From Candidatus Peregrinibacteria bacterium CG_4_10_14_0_2_um_filter_43_11 (GTDB lineage: Bacteria > Patescibacteriota > Gracilibacteria > UM-FILTER-43-11), in the NCBI GenBank assembly GCA_002792495.1, contig PFOK01000134.1:1-30674 (forward strand): a stretch of DNA of 30,674 nt. Direction: 5' to 3'. Made by a program: the position numbers and the translations under genes. The notes below the pieces were generated by a model. That model was not told where the DNA came from. It saw only the letters and a program-made list of their open reading frames with translations, and ran no database searches. Shown piece by piece: positions 1 to 8,400 of this stretch (positions are counted from its first letter, which is position 1; the number at the start of each line of letters is the position of its first letter).

Positions 1-84
1 TACATTGCATCAAAGGCAATAAAAGCAGGTTAAGTAGACGAACTCTATCCGCTAATCAGGAATGGATGGGTTGTATAAGGAGTG

Positions 85-903
85 TTAGTCGGGATGTTTT
101 ATCAGGCTCCAGGCTTTTTTGAGTTCCGCCACCGTGAGTTGACCGGGAGCTGTCGATTTGTTTTTGGTCAGCGGAGCGAACATGAACGTGCCACCCAGAT
201 GAGGTGTGATAATGCGGCTTAAAATCCCCTTTTTACCCATCGCGATGAGACAATGCGGAATGTTTTTTGTTTTGAGGTGATCGGCAAGGAAGATGAGTTT
301 TAGCGCGTCGTCGGTGGACTGTGCCTGAACCGCGATTTTGACGATATCCGCCCCCATGAGCCTCATGGATTCCGCTTTTTTGAGGAGGGTTTTTAATGAA
401 GGAGTTTTTTTGAAGTTGTGGTAGGAGAAGATGAGTTTGGGGTGAGATTCCGCATCGGTGTGCGGAATGACGAGGGGGTAGATCCCTCGGCATGTTTCGG
501 GATGAGGTGAAGGTGGATAACCGGCTTCCGCGCGGCTTTGTTGAACAATTTTTTTGATCAGATTTTTTGGCATATTAAAGGGAATATCGATGTAATCGGC
601 TCCCAATTGGCCGGCACGGATTAAAAGCGAAGCCAGCTGGCTGTAAGTGCCTTTAAAGTGACCTTTTTCGATAGGTTTTTTACAACAAATCAAAATTTGG
701 AGTCTTTTTTTTAGACCCCTCCGCGTAAGTCGGGGTGAGAAAAAAGAGGGGATTTTTTTAATATCATTGAATAAAGTCTCTAAATCCAAATCCTCGATGT
801 GATCGAGCCAAATTTCAGCACCATCGACTTTGCCGTACAGTGTTTTTATACGTTGGAGGGCTTTTTTTTGCGAACGCTCTTGAATGGGGGTGACGATAAA
901 CAT
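85..903 (-). CDS. aroD: Type I 3-dehydroquinate dehydratase, divergent
   Basis: The enzyme would convert 3-dehydroquinate to 3-dehydroshikimate in the cytoplasmic shikimate pathway by a Schiff-base mechanism. The 272-residue protein shows the family core: the ADYIDI strand (102-107), FSYHNF with the catalytic His at 162, IVKIAVQAQS with the Schiff-base Lys at 189, LSR with Arg 230, and the closing loop APGQLT (253-258). Length is near the usual 220-260, with an extra segment at about 129-154 before the SYH strand. Two substrate-contact positions look changed: the Arg of the usual E-x-R-x-D motif is Trp 32 (E30-I-W-L-D34), and the Arg before the EGG loop is Lys 75. The gene is alone on its strand, and no other shikimate genes are in the window. 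The fold assignment is strong; activity on dehydroquinate is likely but not certain because of the substitutions. Confidence 0.85.
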   Translation of the reverse strand: MFIVTPIQERSQKKALQRIKTLYGKVDGAEIWLDHIEDLDLETLFNDIKKIPSFFSPRLTRRGLKKRLQILICCKKPIEKGHFKGTYSQLASLLIRAGQLGADYIDIPFNMPKNLIKKIVQQSRAEAGYPPSPHPETCRGIYPLVIPHTDAESHPKLIFSYHNFKKTPSLKTLLKKAESMRLMGADIVKIAVQAQSTDDALKLIFLADHLKTKNIPHCLIAMGKKGILSRIITPHLGGTFMFAPLTKNKSTAPGQLTVAELKKAWSLIKHPD

Positions 904-912
904 GATTTTTGA

Positions 913-918
913 TTTATA
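913..918 (-). promoter_or_regulatory. Candidate -10 box for aroD
   Basis: On the minus strand TATAAA ends nine bases before the aroD ATG, which would put transcription start within about 3 nt of the start codon, giving a near-leaderless mRNA. The best upstream -35 (TTGTAA, plus-strand 938-943) has a long 19-nt spacer, so the assignment is tentative. Confidence 0.35.
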
Positions 919-1097
919 ATCTTTACTCTTCTTCGATTTACAATTTCTACTTTTTAAGGTAATTTTTAATCTTCACTACGCCAAGTTTATCACAAAAATG
1001 ATCGTTTAACTCGTTTTAAAAAACCGCTGAATTCGTTGTTATAAAAAAATAAACTTTCATTTTTACATCTCAAGCGCAATTAAAAACAAAAAATCCC

Positions 1098-1126
1098 TTG
1101 ACAAATTTGGTTTTTTTTTATAAAGT
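1098..1126 (+). promoter_or_regulatory. Sigma70-type promoter of the exported-protein operon
   Basis: A perfect -35 TTGACA (1098-1103) is followed after 17 nt by TAAAGT (1121-1126); TATAAA at 1119-1124 is an alternative with a 15-nt spacer. Start would be near 1133, leaving a leader of roughly 110 nt before the ATG at 1246. The same TTGACAAATT start recurs at the promoter of the giant gene (5250). Confidence 0.6.
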
Positions 1127-1245
1127 AATCTCCTTATCTTTACATCACCTCCGGACTTCCTTTGTAAAAAAAACGTGGTTTGTAGCCTCAGCTACTGAAT
1201 CCTTTCAAACTTCCTCATAAAATTTATCATTAAAAATATCATTGT

Positions 1246-2499
1246 ATGAGACCATCCACTTCCCCAGAAAGACAAAACGCTTCTCCGTTAGGAAGACTAC
1301 TTCGCAGAGCAGCTCTATTGCTCACCTTAACGGGTGCTGCTGCAGCTCCGGCAAATGCCCAGAGTGTGTCAGCTAATGCCAGTAATCCTACCGCGTGTAG
1401 AAAGGCGCTTGACCCCTGCGACGGAAAACCGGGAAGAGTGGCTATAATTCAATGTAAAAGAGCGGCAATGGCTACCGCTGCCTGCAAACCTAAATCAGAT
1501 AATTCCGAAAGAGCCGCACAAGAAAAAGCGGAAAAAGAGGCTGCACGGAAAGCACGAGAGGCGGAAAAGGCACGTGAAAGAGAGGCAGCACGAGAAAAAG
1601 CGGAAAAAGAGGCTGCACGGAAAGTACGAGAGGCGGAAAGAGTTGCGCAAGAAGCAAGAGAACCTGATGCCACTGATCTGACCACTGCTTATGACCGGGA
1701 TGCCAGTTCCACCGCGACAGAAGCTACTGCTGTTGTACAGCAAGATACAGGAAGCCCTGTGGAAGCTATTCCTGCAGTTTTGCCTGAGAATCACGCTCCT
1801 GAGGTGCCTGCTGTAACCTATATTCCCCCTTCCGGTGCAGTTGTTGTAACCTGCATTCCTACAGCATGCCGTCCCGGCGACTTGATTGTAAGAACTGGAC
1901 AGAATTTGGCCTGTAACACTCCTGAAACTCCTGATTTTATAGAACGATACCGTGATTATATTTTAGCCTTATTGGCGCTGGTGGCCGGAATTGCTTTAGG
2001 TCGCCTCACCAAAAGAAGACGCAGTGGCGCCACACCTCCTCAGGCCGTAGTCGCAGGAAGATCAAATCCCCCTTCCGGCACGGATGCCCCTGAATCTGAT
2101 CCCGGCTCCGATGGTTCGGGCAGACCCGATGTGATTTTGCCAGGAGGTCTCCTTGATGACCGTGATGATGAAGGAAGAGAAAGTGACGATCTTTCCGGTG
2201 GTGAAAATTATGCCCCTGAGGAAGTATGGGCTGGTCAACTACCTGAAGTACTTGTCGCCCGTGACATTGATCCTTTTGCGAATGATGGAGATCTTCCCCC
2301 TCTCGATCAACAACCCGCTACAGGAAGTTTTAAACCTATTGCTATCCCTAATCCTGCTAGTGATTCTGCGAAAAATGTAGAACTTCCTGCTCCTGCTAAT
2401 CTTGGCGGAGATGTAGAACCTCCTGCTCCTGCTGTTGCATCTTCAGACGGCACGTCCGATGAACCGGACGATGATGACAGTTTTCCCCCTCTCGACTAA
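1246..2499 (+). CDS. Exported coiled-coil membrane protein, function unknown
   Basis: I do not recognise a family for this 417-residue protein. It begins with a Ser/Pro-rich n-region, two Arg and a hydrophobic core ending in ANAQS, a credible signal peptide with cleavage near residue 39. A Cys-containing segment follows (Cys 51, 58, 70, 80), then a highly charged Ala/Glu/Lys/Arg coiled coil (about 84-139) containing a 24-residue internal duplication. Three further Cys (203, 208, 223) precede one membrane helix (about 236-254) and an RLTKRRR stop-transfer sequence. The tail is acidic and Pro-rich and repeats a PPLD motif, once internally and once at the C-terminus. The arrangement suggests an extracytoplasmic rod-like region with a cytoplasmic tail. 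It is first in a co-directional run of exported proteins, 57 bp before the next gene. No Shine-Dalgarno motif precedes the ATG. Confidence 0.75.
   Translation: MRPSTSPERQNASPLGRLLRRAALLLTLTGAAAAPANAQSVSANASNPTACRKALDPCDGKPGRVAIIQCKRAAMATAACKPKSDNSERAAQEKAEKEAARKAREAEKAREREAAREKAEKEAARKVREAERVAQEAREPDATDLTTAYDRDASSTATEATAVVQQDTGSPVEAIPAVLPENHAPEVPAVTYIPPSGAVVVTCIPTACRPGDLIVRTGQNLACNTPETPDFIERYRDYILALLALVAGIALGRLTKRRRSGATPPQAVVAGRSNPPSGTDAPESDPGSDGSGRPDVILPGGLLDDRDDEGRESDDLSGGENYAPEEVWAGQLPEVLVARDIDPFANDGDLPPLDQQPATGSFKPIAIPNPASDSAKNVELPAPANLGGDVEPPAPAVASSDGTSDEPDDDDSFPPLD
1521..1639 (+). repeat. Direct repeat, 72-nt spacing, in coiled-coil coding region
   Basis: Two copies of a roughly 47-nt sequence (1521-1567 and 1593-1639) differ at one position, a GCA/GTA codon difference. 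They lie 72 nt apart, exactly 24 codons, so the duplication extends the coiled coil in frame. The near identity suggests a recent duplication or slippage event. Confidence 0.8.
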
Positions 2500-2556
2500 A
2501 AAATATTATTTCCCTTATTTTTTCCATTCATTATTATCCAATAAATCCCCTATATT

Positions 2557-4182
2557 ATGTTCAATCGACCTTCTTCATCTCCGCAAGGATCCGTATTCGG
2601 AGCACTGCGTATCGCTCTGACGGGACTTTTTCTGGCTTCCGCGCCAGTGCCTGCCGCTCAGGCGCAAGCACCTGTGGCTCCTTCTACCACATTCGCTGAA
2701 TTTGCGAAAGGACATAGCACCCCTGCGCTCCAAGAATATGTTGATCTAAAGCCGGTCATGGATACAGAAACAGAATATCGTTCCGGTGTTCCGACTAATA
2801 AAGCCTATATAGAACGCTTAAAAGCTGTGTTACGCGGAAATGCAGTAACAGCGATTGATGCGGCTATTGCCGTTCCCATGGATTTGGATGTAAGAATGGC
2901 AAAGGAAATAGCGGCTTACCAGGATCGCATTTCGGAGGTTCAAACCGCGATCACAGCCACACTGAAACAACTTGGCTGTGCCGAAGTGCAAGGTGAAGAG
3001 GAAAAAATCATTGCTCTAAGGGCAGAAAAAACAAGGCTAACTGCATTGCGTGATGGCTCGACAACCACTACCACACTCGGAACAGAAATCCAGAATCAAA
3101 TTAACTTTGTACAAGCCATGATTATGTATTTGGAAGAAAGTGCTGGAAGCGTTACCACCATGCAATGTACAGGTGATCAGGCTCTTACCGATGCTAAAGC
3201 GGTTTATGCCGGAGCCACACAAAAAACCCATGAATGTAAAGAAGCTGTACGGGTAACCGGTGGGGATGGAGCGGAAGTCAACCCGACTCCTACCTCTGAT
3301 GTTCGCTTGGCGCTTGCCGCCATTTGCGCGCGTCAGCAACAAAAAGGTGCTTCTACCGCTTCTAATGTTCCCGAAGGGTATCAACCGGTTACGGTTGCCC
3401 CGGAAGGAGGCAGTTTCCGCTTTAGTGATGCCATGCGCGATCTTTTTAAAGCTCCTCAGGATGTAATGATTATTGACCCCGCTGGAAATCATACAAACGG
3501 AACAGGAATCTTACTTGAAAAAAATTCTAGTGATCCTACTACTAATGATGCCCTCGCTGTTACCGATACAACCTCCAGCCCACCAAAAACAGAGTATTTC
3601 ACCGCCGCTCAATTGCATTCCGGTAACAAAGTGGTTCTGGTCAAAACCCCTGCAGGTGGAGGAGAAGGCCTTGATGGCTGGTACGTTACAGCCGGAGTGA
3701 GTGTGATTGCCGGAGGTAATGCCAATACAACGGTCGTCGGCTCCGAACAAACCGTTGGTGGCGGTCACTGCTTTGATACTCCTACAATAAAAGACGGGGC
3801 ACAAGTGTGTGTTGGCGCGGAAGGTGGAGCCTCTGAAGTGGTTGTTTACAACGGAAAAGCGGACGTTCAGGACCTTCGTGTACAGCCTTCCGCCATCGCC
3901 AGAGCACGTGTTGGCTTGAACGTTCCGGTAACTACCGAAATTACCGTAATGCCAACCGTACAAGCCGGTTATGAATTGGGAGGATTTGGTGTGGGCGCAG
4001 GAGTAACGGTGTGCGGCAGTGTGGGGCAAGCCGGTGGCGCGGACGTTCAGTTGTGCGGAAACGTAGGTGCCAGCGGTGTTGTTGGCGCTCAGGCCGGTAG
4101 AAATAGATTCCTCAATAACCCGCTTAAAAGAGCACACGATGTTGCAACCGGAACTGCCGGAATTACCGTTCGATTTAAATAA
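2557..4182 (+). CDS. Secreted protein with coiled coil and Gly-rich beta C-terminus, unknown
   Basis: This 541-residue protein is not a family I recognise. Its N-terminus has a Ser/Pro-rich n-region (PSSSPQGS), a hydrophobic core and an AQA cleavage site near residue 38. An alpha-helical region (about 85-165) has heptad-like spacing and ends in charged residues, and a Thr-rich stretch follows. From about residue 375 the chain becomes Gly/Val-rich with alternating polar and hydrophobic residues (for example VGLNVPVTTEITV, GFGVGAGVTVCGSVG), resembling amphipathic beta strands, and it ends in TVRFK. That end looks like outer-membrane barrel strands, which would be odd in a CPR cell; a Gly-rich beta-solenoid or amyloid-like fold is an alternative. 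It lies 57 bp after the previous exported gene and 38 bp before the next, so cotranscription is likely. Confidence 0.75.
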   Translation: MFNRPSSSPQGSVFGALRIALTGLFLASAPVPAAQAQAPVAPSTTFAEFAKGHSTPALQEYVDLKPVMDTETEYRSGVPTNKAYIERLKAVLRGNAVTAIDAAIAVPMDLDVRMAKEIAAYQDRISEVQTAITATLKQLGCAEVQGEEEKIIALRAEKTRLTALRDGSTTTTTLGTEIQNQINFVQAMIMYLEESAGSVTTMQCTGDQALTDAKAVYAGATQKTHECKEAVRVTGGDGAEVNPTPTSDVRLALAAICARQQQKGASTASNVPEGYQPVTVAPEGGSFRFSDAMRDLFKAPQDVMIIDPAGNHTNGTGILLEKNSSDPTTNDALAVTDTTSSPPKTEYFTAAQLHSGNKVVLVKTPAGGGEGLDGWYVTAGVSVIAGGNANTTVVGSEQTVGGGHCFDTPTIKDGAQVCVGAEGGASEVVVYNGKADVQDLRVQPSAIARARVGLNVPVTTEITVMPTVQAGYELGGFGVGAGVTVCGSVGQAGGADVQLCGNVGASGVVGAQAGRNRFLNNPLKRAHDVATGTAGITVRFK

Positions 4183-4220
4183 TTATTTATCTTTCCCCTT
4201 ATTATTAATCCCGTACTATT

Positions 4221-5249
4221 ATGCCATTATCACATTCCCCTAAAGGCGCTCCTTCTCATCCTATTGCAGGATGGGTTAGGGCTGTCCTCGCGACAGCTTT
4301 AATGGGCGGCGCCTGCGCGCCTGCAGAAGGCTACGAAGAAGCCCGCTTTATTCCCGCAGACGGTGAAGCCTGCAAACCCGGTGCCACGCTTGTGGTCACT
4401 TTTACGGATCAAAGCGATCCCACCGATGAATTTGTAGAAGAAGCCGATCTTACCCCCGCGGATCCCGCGACAGCGCCTGAAGATGTTGTTTTTACCGAAG
4501 GAAGCGGTGTTCGTGAGAGCCATACTTATGACGTGACCTGCGCCGTGACACATCCTGAAGGCAATCCCGGTTGCGCGATTGACACGGAAGCCGATTGCCC
4601 TGCCGAAGTTACCATGCAAGGTGGTGTGGCTCAGACATTTGGTGTCGGTTTGGTTCCTACTGCCCCCGAAGCGGTGGAAGGCATGAACGCGGCTATTGCC
4701 ATGACCGTAAAAGACAATGAAGGCAACCCCCTTGGCGGCATGGAAGTGACTGTAACCGGTGAAGTGGAAAATGAACCTTTTGAAAAAACAGTGACGGTGG
4801 ACGAAGATGGTTTCGTTGATATCACCGGACTCCCTAGCGAAGCCGTGCTCAGTGTTACCACAAGTGATCCTGACGGTCAGTTTGGAAAAGCAACCATGGA
4901 AAACGTTGTTCTGGCACCCAATACAGCACTCAGCGTGGAAGTAGTGATGCAAAAAATAGGCCCTTGGTTCACCAATAAACTGCCTGATCTAATGGAGGGT
5001 AAAACCAATGGCATGCCATTCATTCCTTACGCGGATTATGATCAGAGAATTAAAGCTACACCTGATCAGATTCAATTTGTCCCGGAAGATCCTTCCGTTG
5101 TTTCTTTTAATGTAGAAGATAACACTTATACCGGTCTTAAGGCCGGAAAGACGGCTGTTCATTATTTCTGTAATGGTGTAGAGCAGGTCGATCCTCAGAC
5201 TGGAGAGACAAGACCTTTCGTGGTTACTATTCTTCCAGCAACATTTTAG
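4221..5249 (+). CDS. Putative lipoprotein with Ig-like domains
   Basis: The 342-residue protein starts with a Ser/Pro-rich n-region, one Arg (20) and a hydrophobic core ending MGGAC (Cys 32). This is a plausible but imperfect lipobox, since the -3 position is Gly. The mature part is acidic. Residues about 150-245 look like a carboxypeptidase-regulatory/Big-type beta sandwich: VKDNEGNPLGGMEVTVTG followed by DEDGFVDITGLP is the typical pattern of such domains. Residues about 265-342 resemble a Big-2-like domain, with the characteristic VVSFNVEDNTYTGLKAGK stretch and repeated beta strands. Such modules usually serve as stalks or binding domains on the cell surface. It is third in the exported-protein run, and its stop codon abuts the promoter of the giant gene. 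No enzymatic motif is visible. Confidence 0.7.
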   Translation: MPLSHSPKGAPSHPIAGWVRAVLATALMGGACAPAEGYEEARFIPADGEACKPGATLVVTFTDQSDPTDEFVEEADLTPADPATAPEDVVFTEGSGVRESHTYDVTCAVTHPEGNPGCAIDTEADCPAEVTMQGGVAQTFGVGLVPTAPEAVEGMNAAIAMTVKDNEGNPLGGMEVTVTGEVENEPFEKTVTVDEDGFVDITGLPSEAVLSVTTSDPDGQFGKATMENVVLAPNTALSVEVVMQKIGPWFTNKLPDLMEGKTNGMPFIPYADYDQRIKATPDQIQFVPEDPSVVSFNVEDNTYTGLKAGKTAVHYFCNGVEQVDPQTGETRPFVVTILPATF

Positions 5250-5278
5250 TTGACAAATTAAATTTTATGTTGTAGTAT
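5250..5278 (+). promoter_or_regulatory. Sigma70-type promoter of the giant surface protein gene
   Basis: TTGACA (5250-5255), a 17-nt spacer and TAGTAT (5273-5278) form one of the best promoter matches in the window, starting right after the preceding stop codon. Transcription would begin near 5285, giving a leader of about 190 nt before the ATG at 5477. Confidence 0.7.
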
Positions 5279-5323
5279 GGCAACACTTTACTCCTCCGGC
5301 TTTCCTTCCGAGTAATACGCAAC

Positions 5324-5363
5324 CCCTGTCCGGCAGCCCATAAACATTGTTTTAAGGGCAGGG
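5324..5363 (+). other. Leader stem-loop
   Basis: CCCTG (5324-5328) can pair with CAGGG (5359-5363), and inside it CCC (5337-5339) with GGG (5356-5358). This forms an interrupted hairpin in the untranslated leader of the giant gene, just upstream of the long A/T hairpin. No known riboswitch consensus was recognised. Confidence 0.4.
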
Positions 5364-5383
5364 ATCAATAAAAACACCGGCCA

Positions 5384-5437
5384 ATAAAAAAACAAATACA
5401 AAATGCGTTTCCGCTCCTTTTGTATTTGTTTTTTTAT
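5384..5437 (+). terminator. Perfect 20-bp A/T hairpin in leader, attenuator or bidirectional terminator
   Basis: The arms at 5384-5403 and 5418-5437 are perfect reverse complements over 20 bp. The 14-nt loop can itself close as GCG-TTTC-CGC. The left arm carries seven A and the right arm seven T, so the element has the look of an intrinsic terminator on either strand. It lies between the promoter at 5250 and the start at 5477, so it would act as an attenuator of the giant gene or as a terminator for upstream transcription. Confidence 0.6.
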
Positions 5438-5476
5438 AACTTTTTAAAAACCCCTTTGCACTTTAATCCCCACACT

Positions 5477-8400
5477 ATGTTTTCATCTTTATTCAAAAAA
5501 ACGGTTGCCAAAATTACCATGTTCATCATGGTTTTCTCGCTTTTCGGTTCTTTTATCCCCGCTTCTTACGCGGCAGGAGGAACCATTGTGGTGACCACCA
5601 ATCACGACAAGGCGACTTACAGCATTTTTTACGGAGGTGAAACCGCCAATCCCATTACAACAGGTGAAGGGAAAGGACCTGAGTCTTACAATGATTTTGC
5701 CCCCGGAATGTACGATGTGGTTTTTGGGAATATTACCGGTTACACTACCCCCGCTCCGATAACCGACATTATGGTGAATGACGATACTGTCACTTTACCG
5801 ATCGCTGAATACAAAGTGATCGATTCTTCGTTGAGTGTCGCCATGAACATTGATGAAGGCACTTATACTATTTGGGACCTTACCAATAAGGTTGTCGATA
5901 GTGAAGCACTTTTTCCCGGTGGCATTCCTGCCGATACGACAAAAGTTCACCCTTTGTCTCCCGGAATATACGCCGTGATTTTTGGAGATGTTGCCGGATA
6001 TACCACTCCATTGCCTCAGATTATCGGGAGCCCCATAGCATTCATTACTCCCAATCCCAATGAAGTAAGAGTGCTTCCCTTAAAAAATACTCCGGTTTAC
6101 GGAAACTATATCCCCACCAATGGTGGTGGTACGGTTAAAGTCAGTGTAATCGACAACAGCGTTGCCATTCAAACCGATCCTGTAACGGGTGAAATCAATA
6201 TTCAAACCGCCAAACAGATCAACGATGGCGACTGGACTTTATTCCGTTGTGTCGGAACAGATGTCACGACAGTGACGTTAGACGACTGTACCATTCCGAC
6301 GGTTCCCGCACAAACAGACACGAAGAGCAAAGATATTCCTGACATGCTTCCCGGTATTTACGGCTTGAAATTTAACTATAATAATGGGAAATATTTGGGA
6401 GCTGCCGTTCTTACCGGTAATCCTCAAAAATTAAAAGCAGGTCAGCAAATCCATTTTATTCTTCAGTATTACAAACTGGGAGAAGATCTGGCTCAGATCA
6501 AAGCCTCCGCGGTAGCGGACATGGGCGATTTGGACGCGGATTATCCTCTGAATGCCCCACTGAGTCTGATCAATGTGAGTGATACTGGCGTTGAAACCGT
6601 TGTTTCCTCCGGTTCTACACCAACCAATTTTTCAATTGATGTCACTCAAAATAATGTTCTCCGATTCGGCGAAGTAGCGGATTTTAAAACCCCTGCCGAT
6701 AAGGTGTATCTCGCCACTACCATTGCCCCCACTCAAACCGTAATCTGGGATGCGATTTATAAAACAGAATTAGCGGAGGTTACGGTACAGGCACAAACAA
6801 CGGATGGAACTTCTCTTACGGCGCAAGCTTCTGTTGTAGGATCTGCTCCGGGAGATGAAACGGCTGTGACCACCCCTCAAACCCTCACACTCAATGTAAC
6901 CGATAATACTTACAGCATTCATTGTGATGTTTTGCCCGGTTATACCCTTGTAAGCCCCGCTTCCATTGCTATCGATTCGATCTCGGGTATCAAAACAACC
7001 TATACTTGTATTTACGAACAACAGGAAATCACCACGATTGAAGTGACGGCAAACGTCTCCGATGCCGGTTTTACCACCGCGCAATTCGGTCATTACTTTG
7101 GAACACCGGGAAGCGGTACTTTGCAGGGAACCTATACCACCAACTTGGATGGATCCCCTGTCGTGATTCCTACCGTTAATATCAATCAGCCACAATACCT
7201 TGTTTTTGCCGACAAAAACGAATACACCACTCCCGCGAATAACGGTAATGCGTATGTATTGAATACACCGCTTACCCAACCTGTTCATACGGTTTCTGTA
7301 ACGTATATCGCCAAACAAATACCTCCTTCCGGTCTTTCCATTGTGGTGGCCGCCTCGGGTCTTAATAGTGGTCAAGCCGCTTCCGCGACGATAGAGAATA
7401 AAAAAACCGGCGTTACCTCGAGCGTCTCTATGACTAACACAGCCCCTGGGTCTCTGAATGTTGATCTTGGAGAATCTTATTACGTTGTTTGCCAACCTGT
7501 TGCCGGCAAAGCACAAATCGGCCAAATTGATACGGTGATTGCCGTAGACAATCCGAATGAAACGTACTTCCATCTTTGCCAATACATGGATGAAAATAAT
7601 GTGGCTTACATCAACGTCTCCACAAGCCCTGTTATCGCGACGATGTTTCTTATCGACCACAATCAAAATAACTTTAGTGATCTTTCAACTACCGATACAG
7701 TTTCCTCTGAAAGCCCTCTTACATACATCACTTCCATAATGAATCGCTTTACTCTGCCATTAAGTGATGCTGTGGAAGATTTTACCATTGAATACAACGC
7801 TATACCGGGAGTTCCCGGATCGGATACCGCATATAAAACACCTGCCCCTCAGACGATCCACGAGGATCTTACGCCGGGGGCAGTATTTGACGTTCCCACC
7901 GCGTTTTACACGACAACGGATAATATCGAATATCTGGCTCTCCGTACTTACGGAAAAGAAGATGCCGCGATTTATGTGGACTGGATTAAAGTGCGCGAAT
8001 CGGGTGACGATCAAGAAGTTATTGTACCTGTTTCCACCGAAGACACTCACACAGTGACTTTTGAAAGCGGCGTACCGGGTTTCATCACCCCTGATCCTAT
8101 TACGATTCCTGACGGCAATACCGAAGTGCGAAAGGGGAAAACACGCCATGTATTGGGGTACTATGTTCCGGAAGCGAAATCTCATCGTTTTTCTATCAAT
8201 TCCCGCAATGCCTCAGGAGAAGTTTTCCTTTCGATCAATGGAGATACGACCTTGTATTACATCGGTACTACCAATGATTTGGGCAACGGCTTTACTTATC
8301 GTGTGGATGTGAGTAACGCTCATAAGATCACCTTCCAGGATAAAAGTGCTGAAACCCCTTCCTATGTCCTTCGCAAACCTTCTTTTAGTTTTTATGAAAA

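Larger units (their letters stand above)
904..1245. other. AT-rich divergent intergenic region
   Basis: This 342-bp gap separates aroD (minus) from the exported-protein block (plus). It is rich in A and T tracts and has no convincing ORF. It holds the candidate aroD -10 near 913 and a plus-strand promoter near 1098. A small hairpin, GTAGC-CTCA-GCTAC at 1182-1195, lies in the predicted leader of the first exported gene. Confidence 0.7.

Noticed and set aside
1..33. Possible C-terminal end of a plus-strand gene (ten residues then TAA)
   Set aside because: Too short to support; another frame is also open here.
5420..5476. Upstream TTG start for the giant gene
   Set aside because: It lies inside the leader hairpin and would put 19 non-signal residues before a good signal peptide; ATG 5477 fits better.
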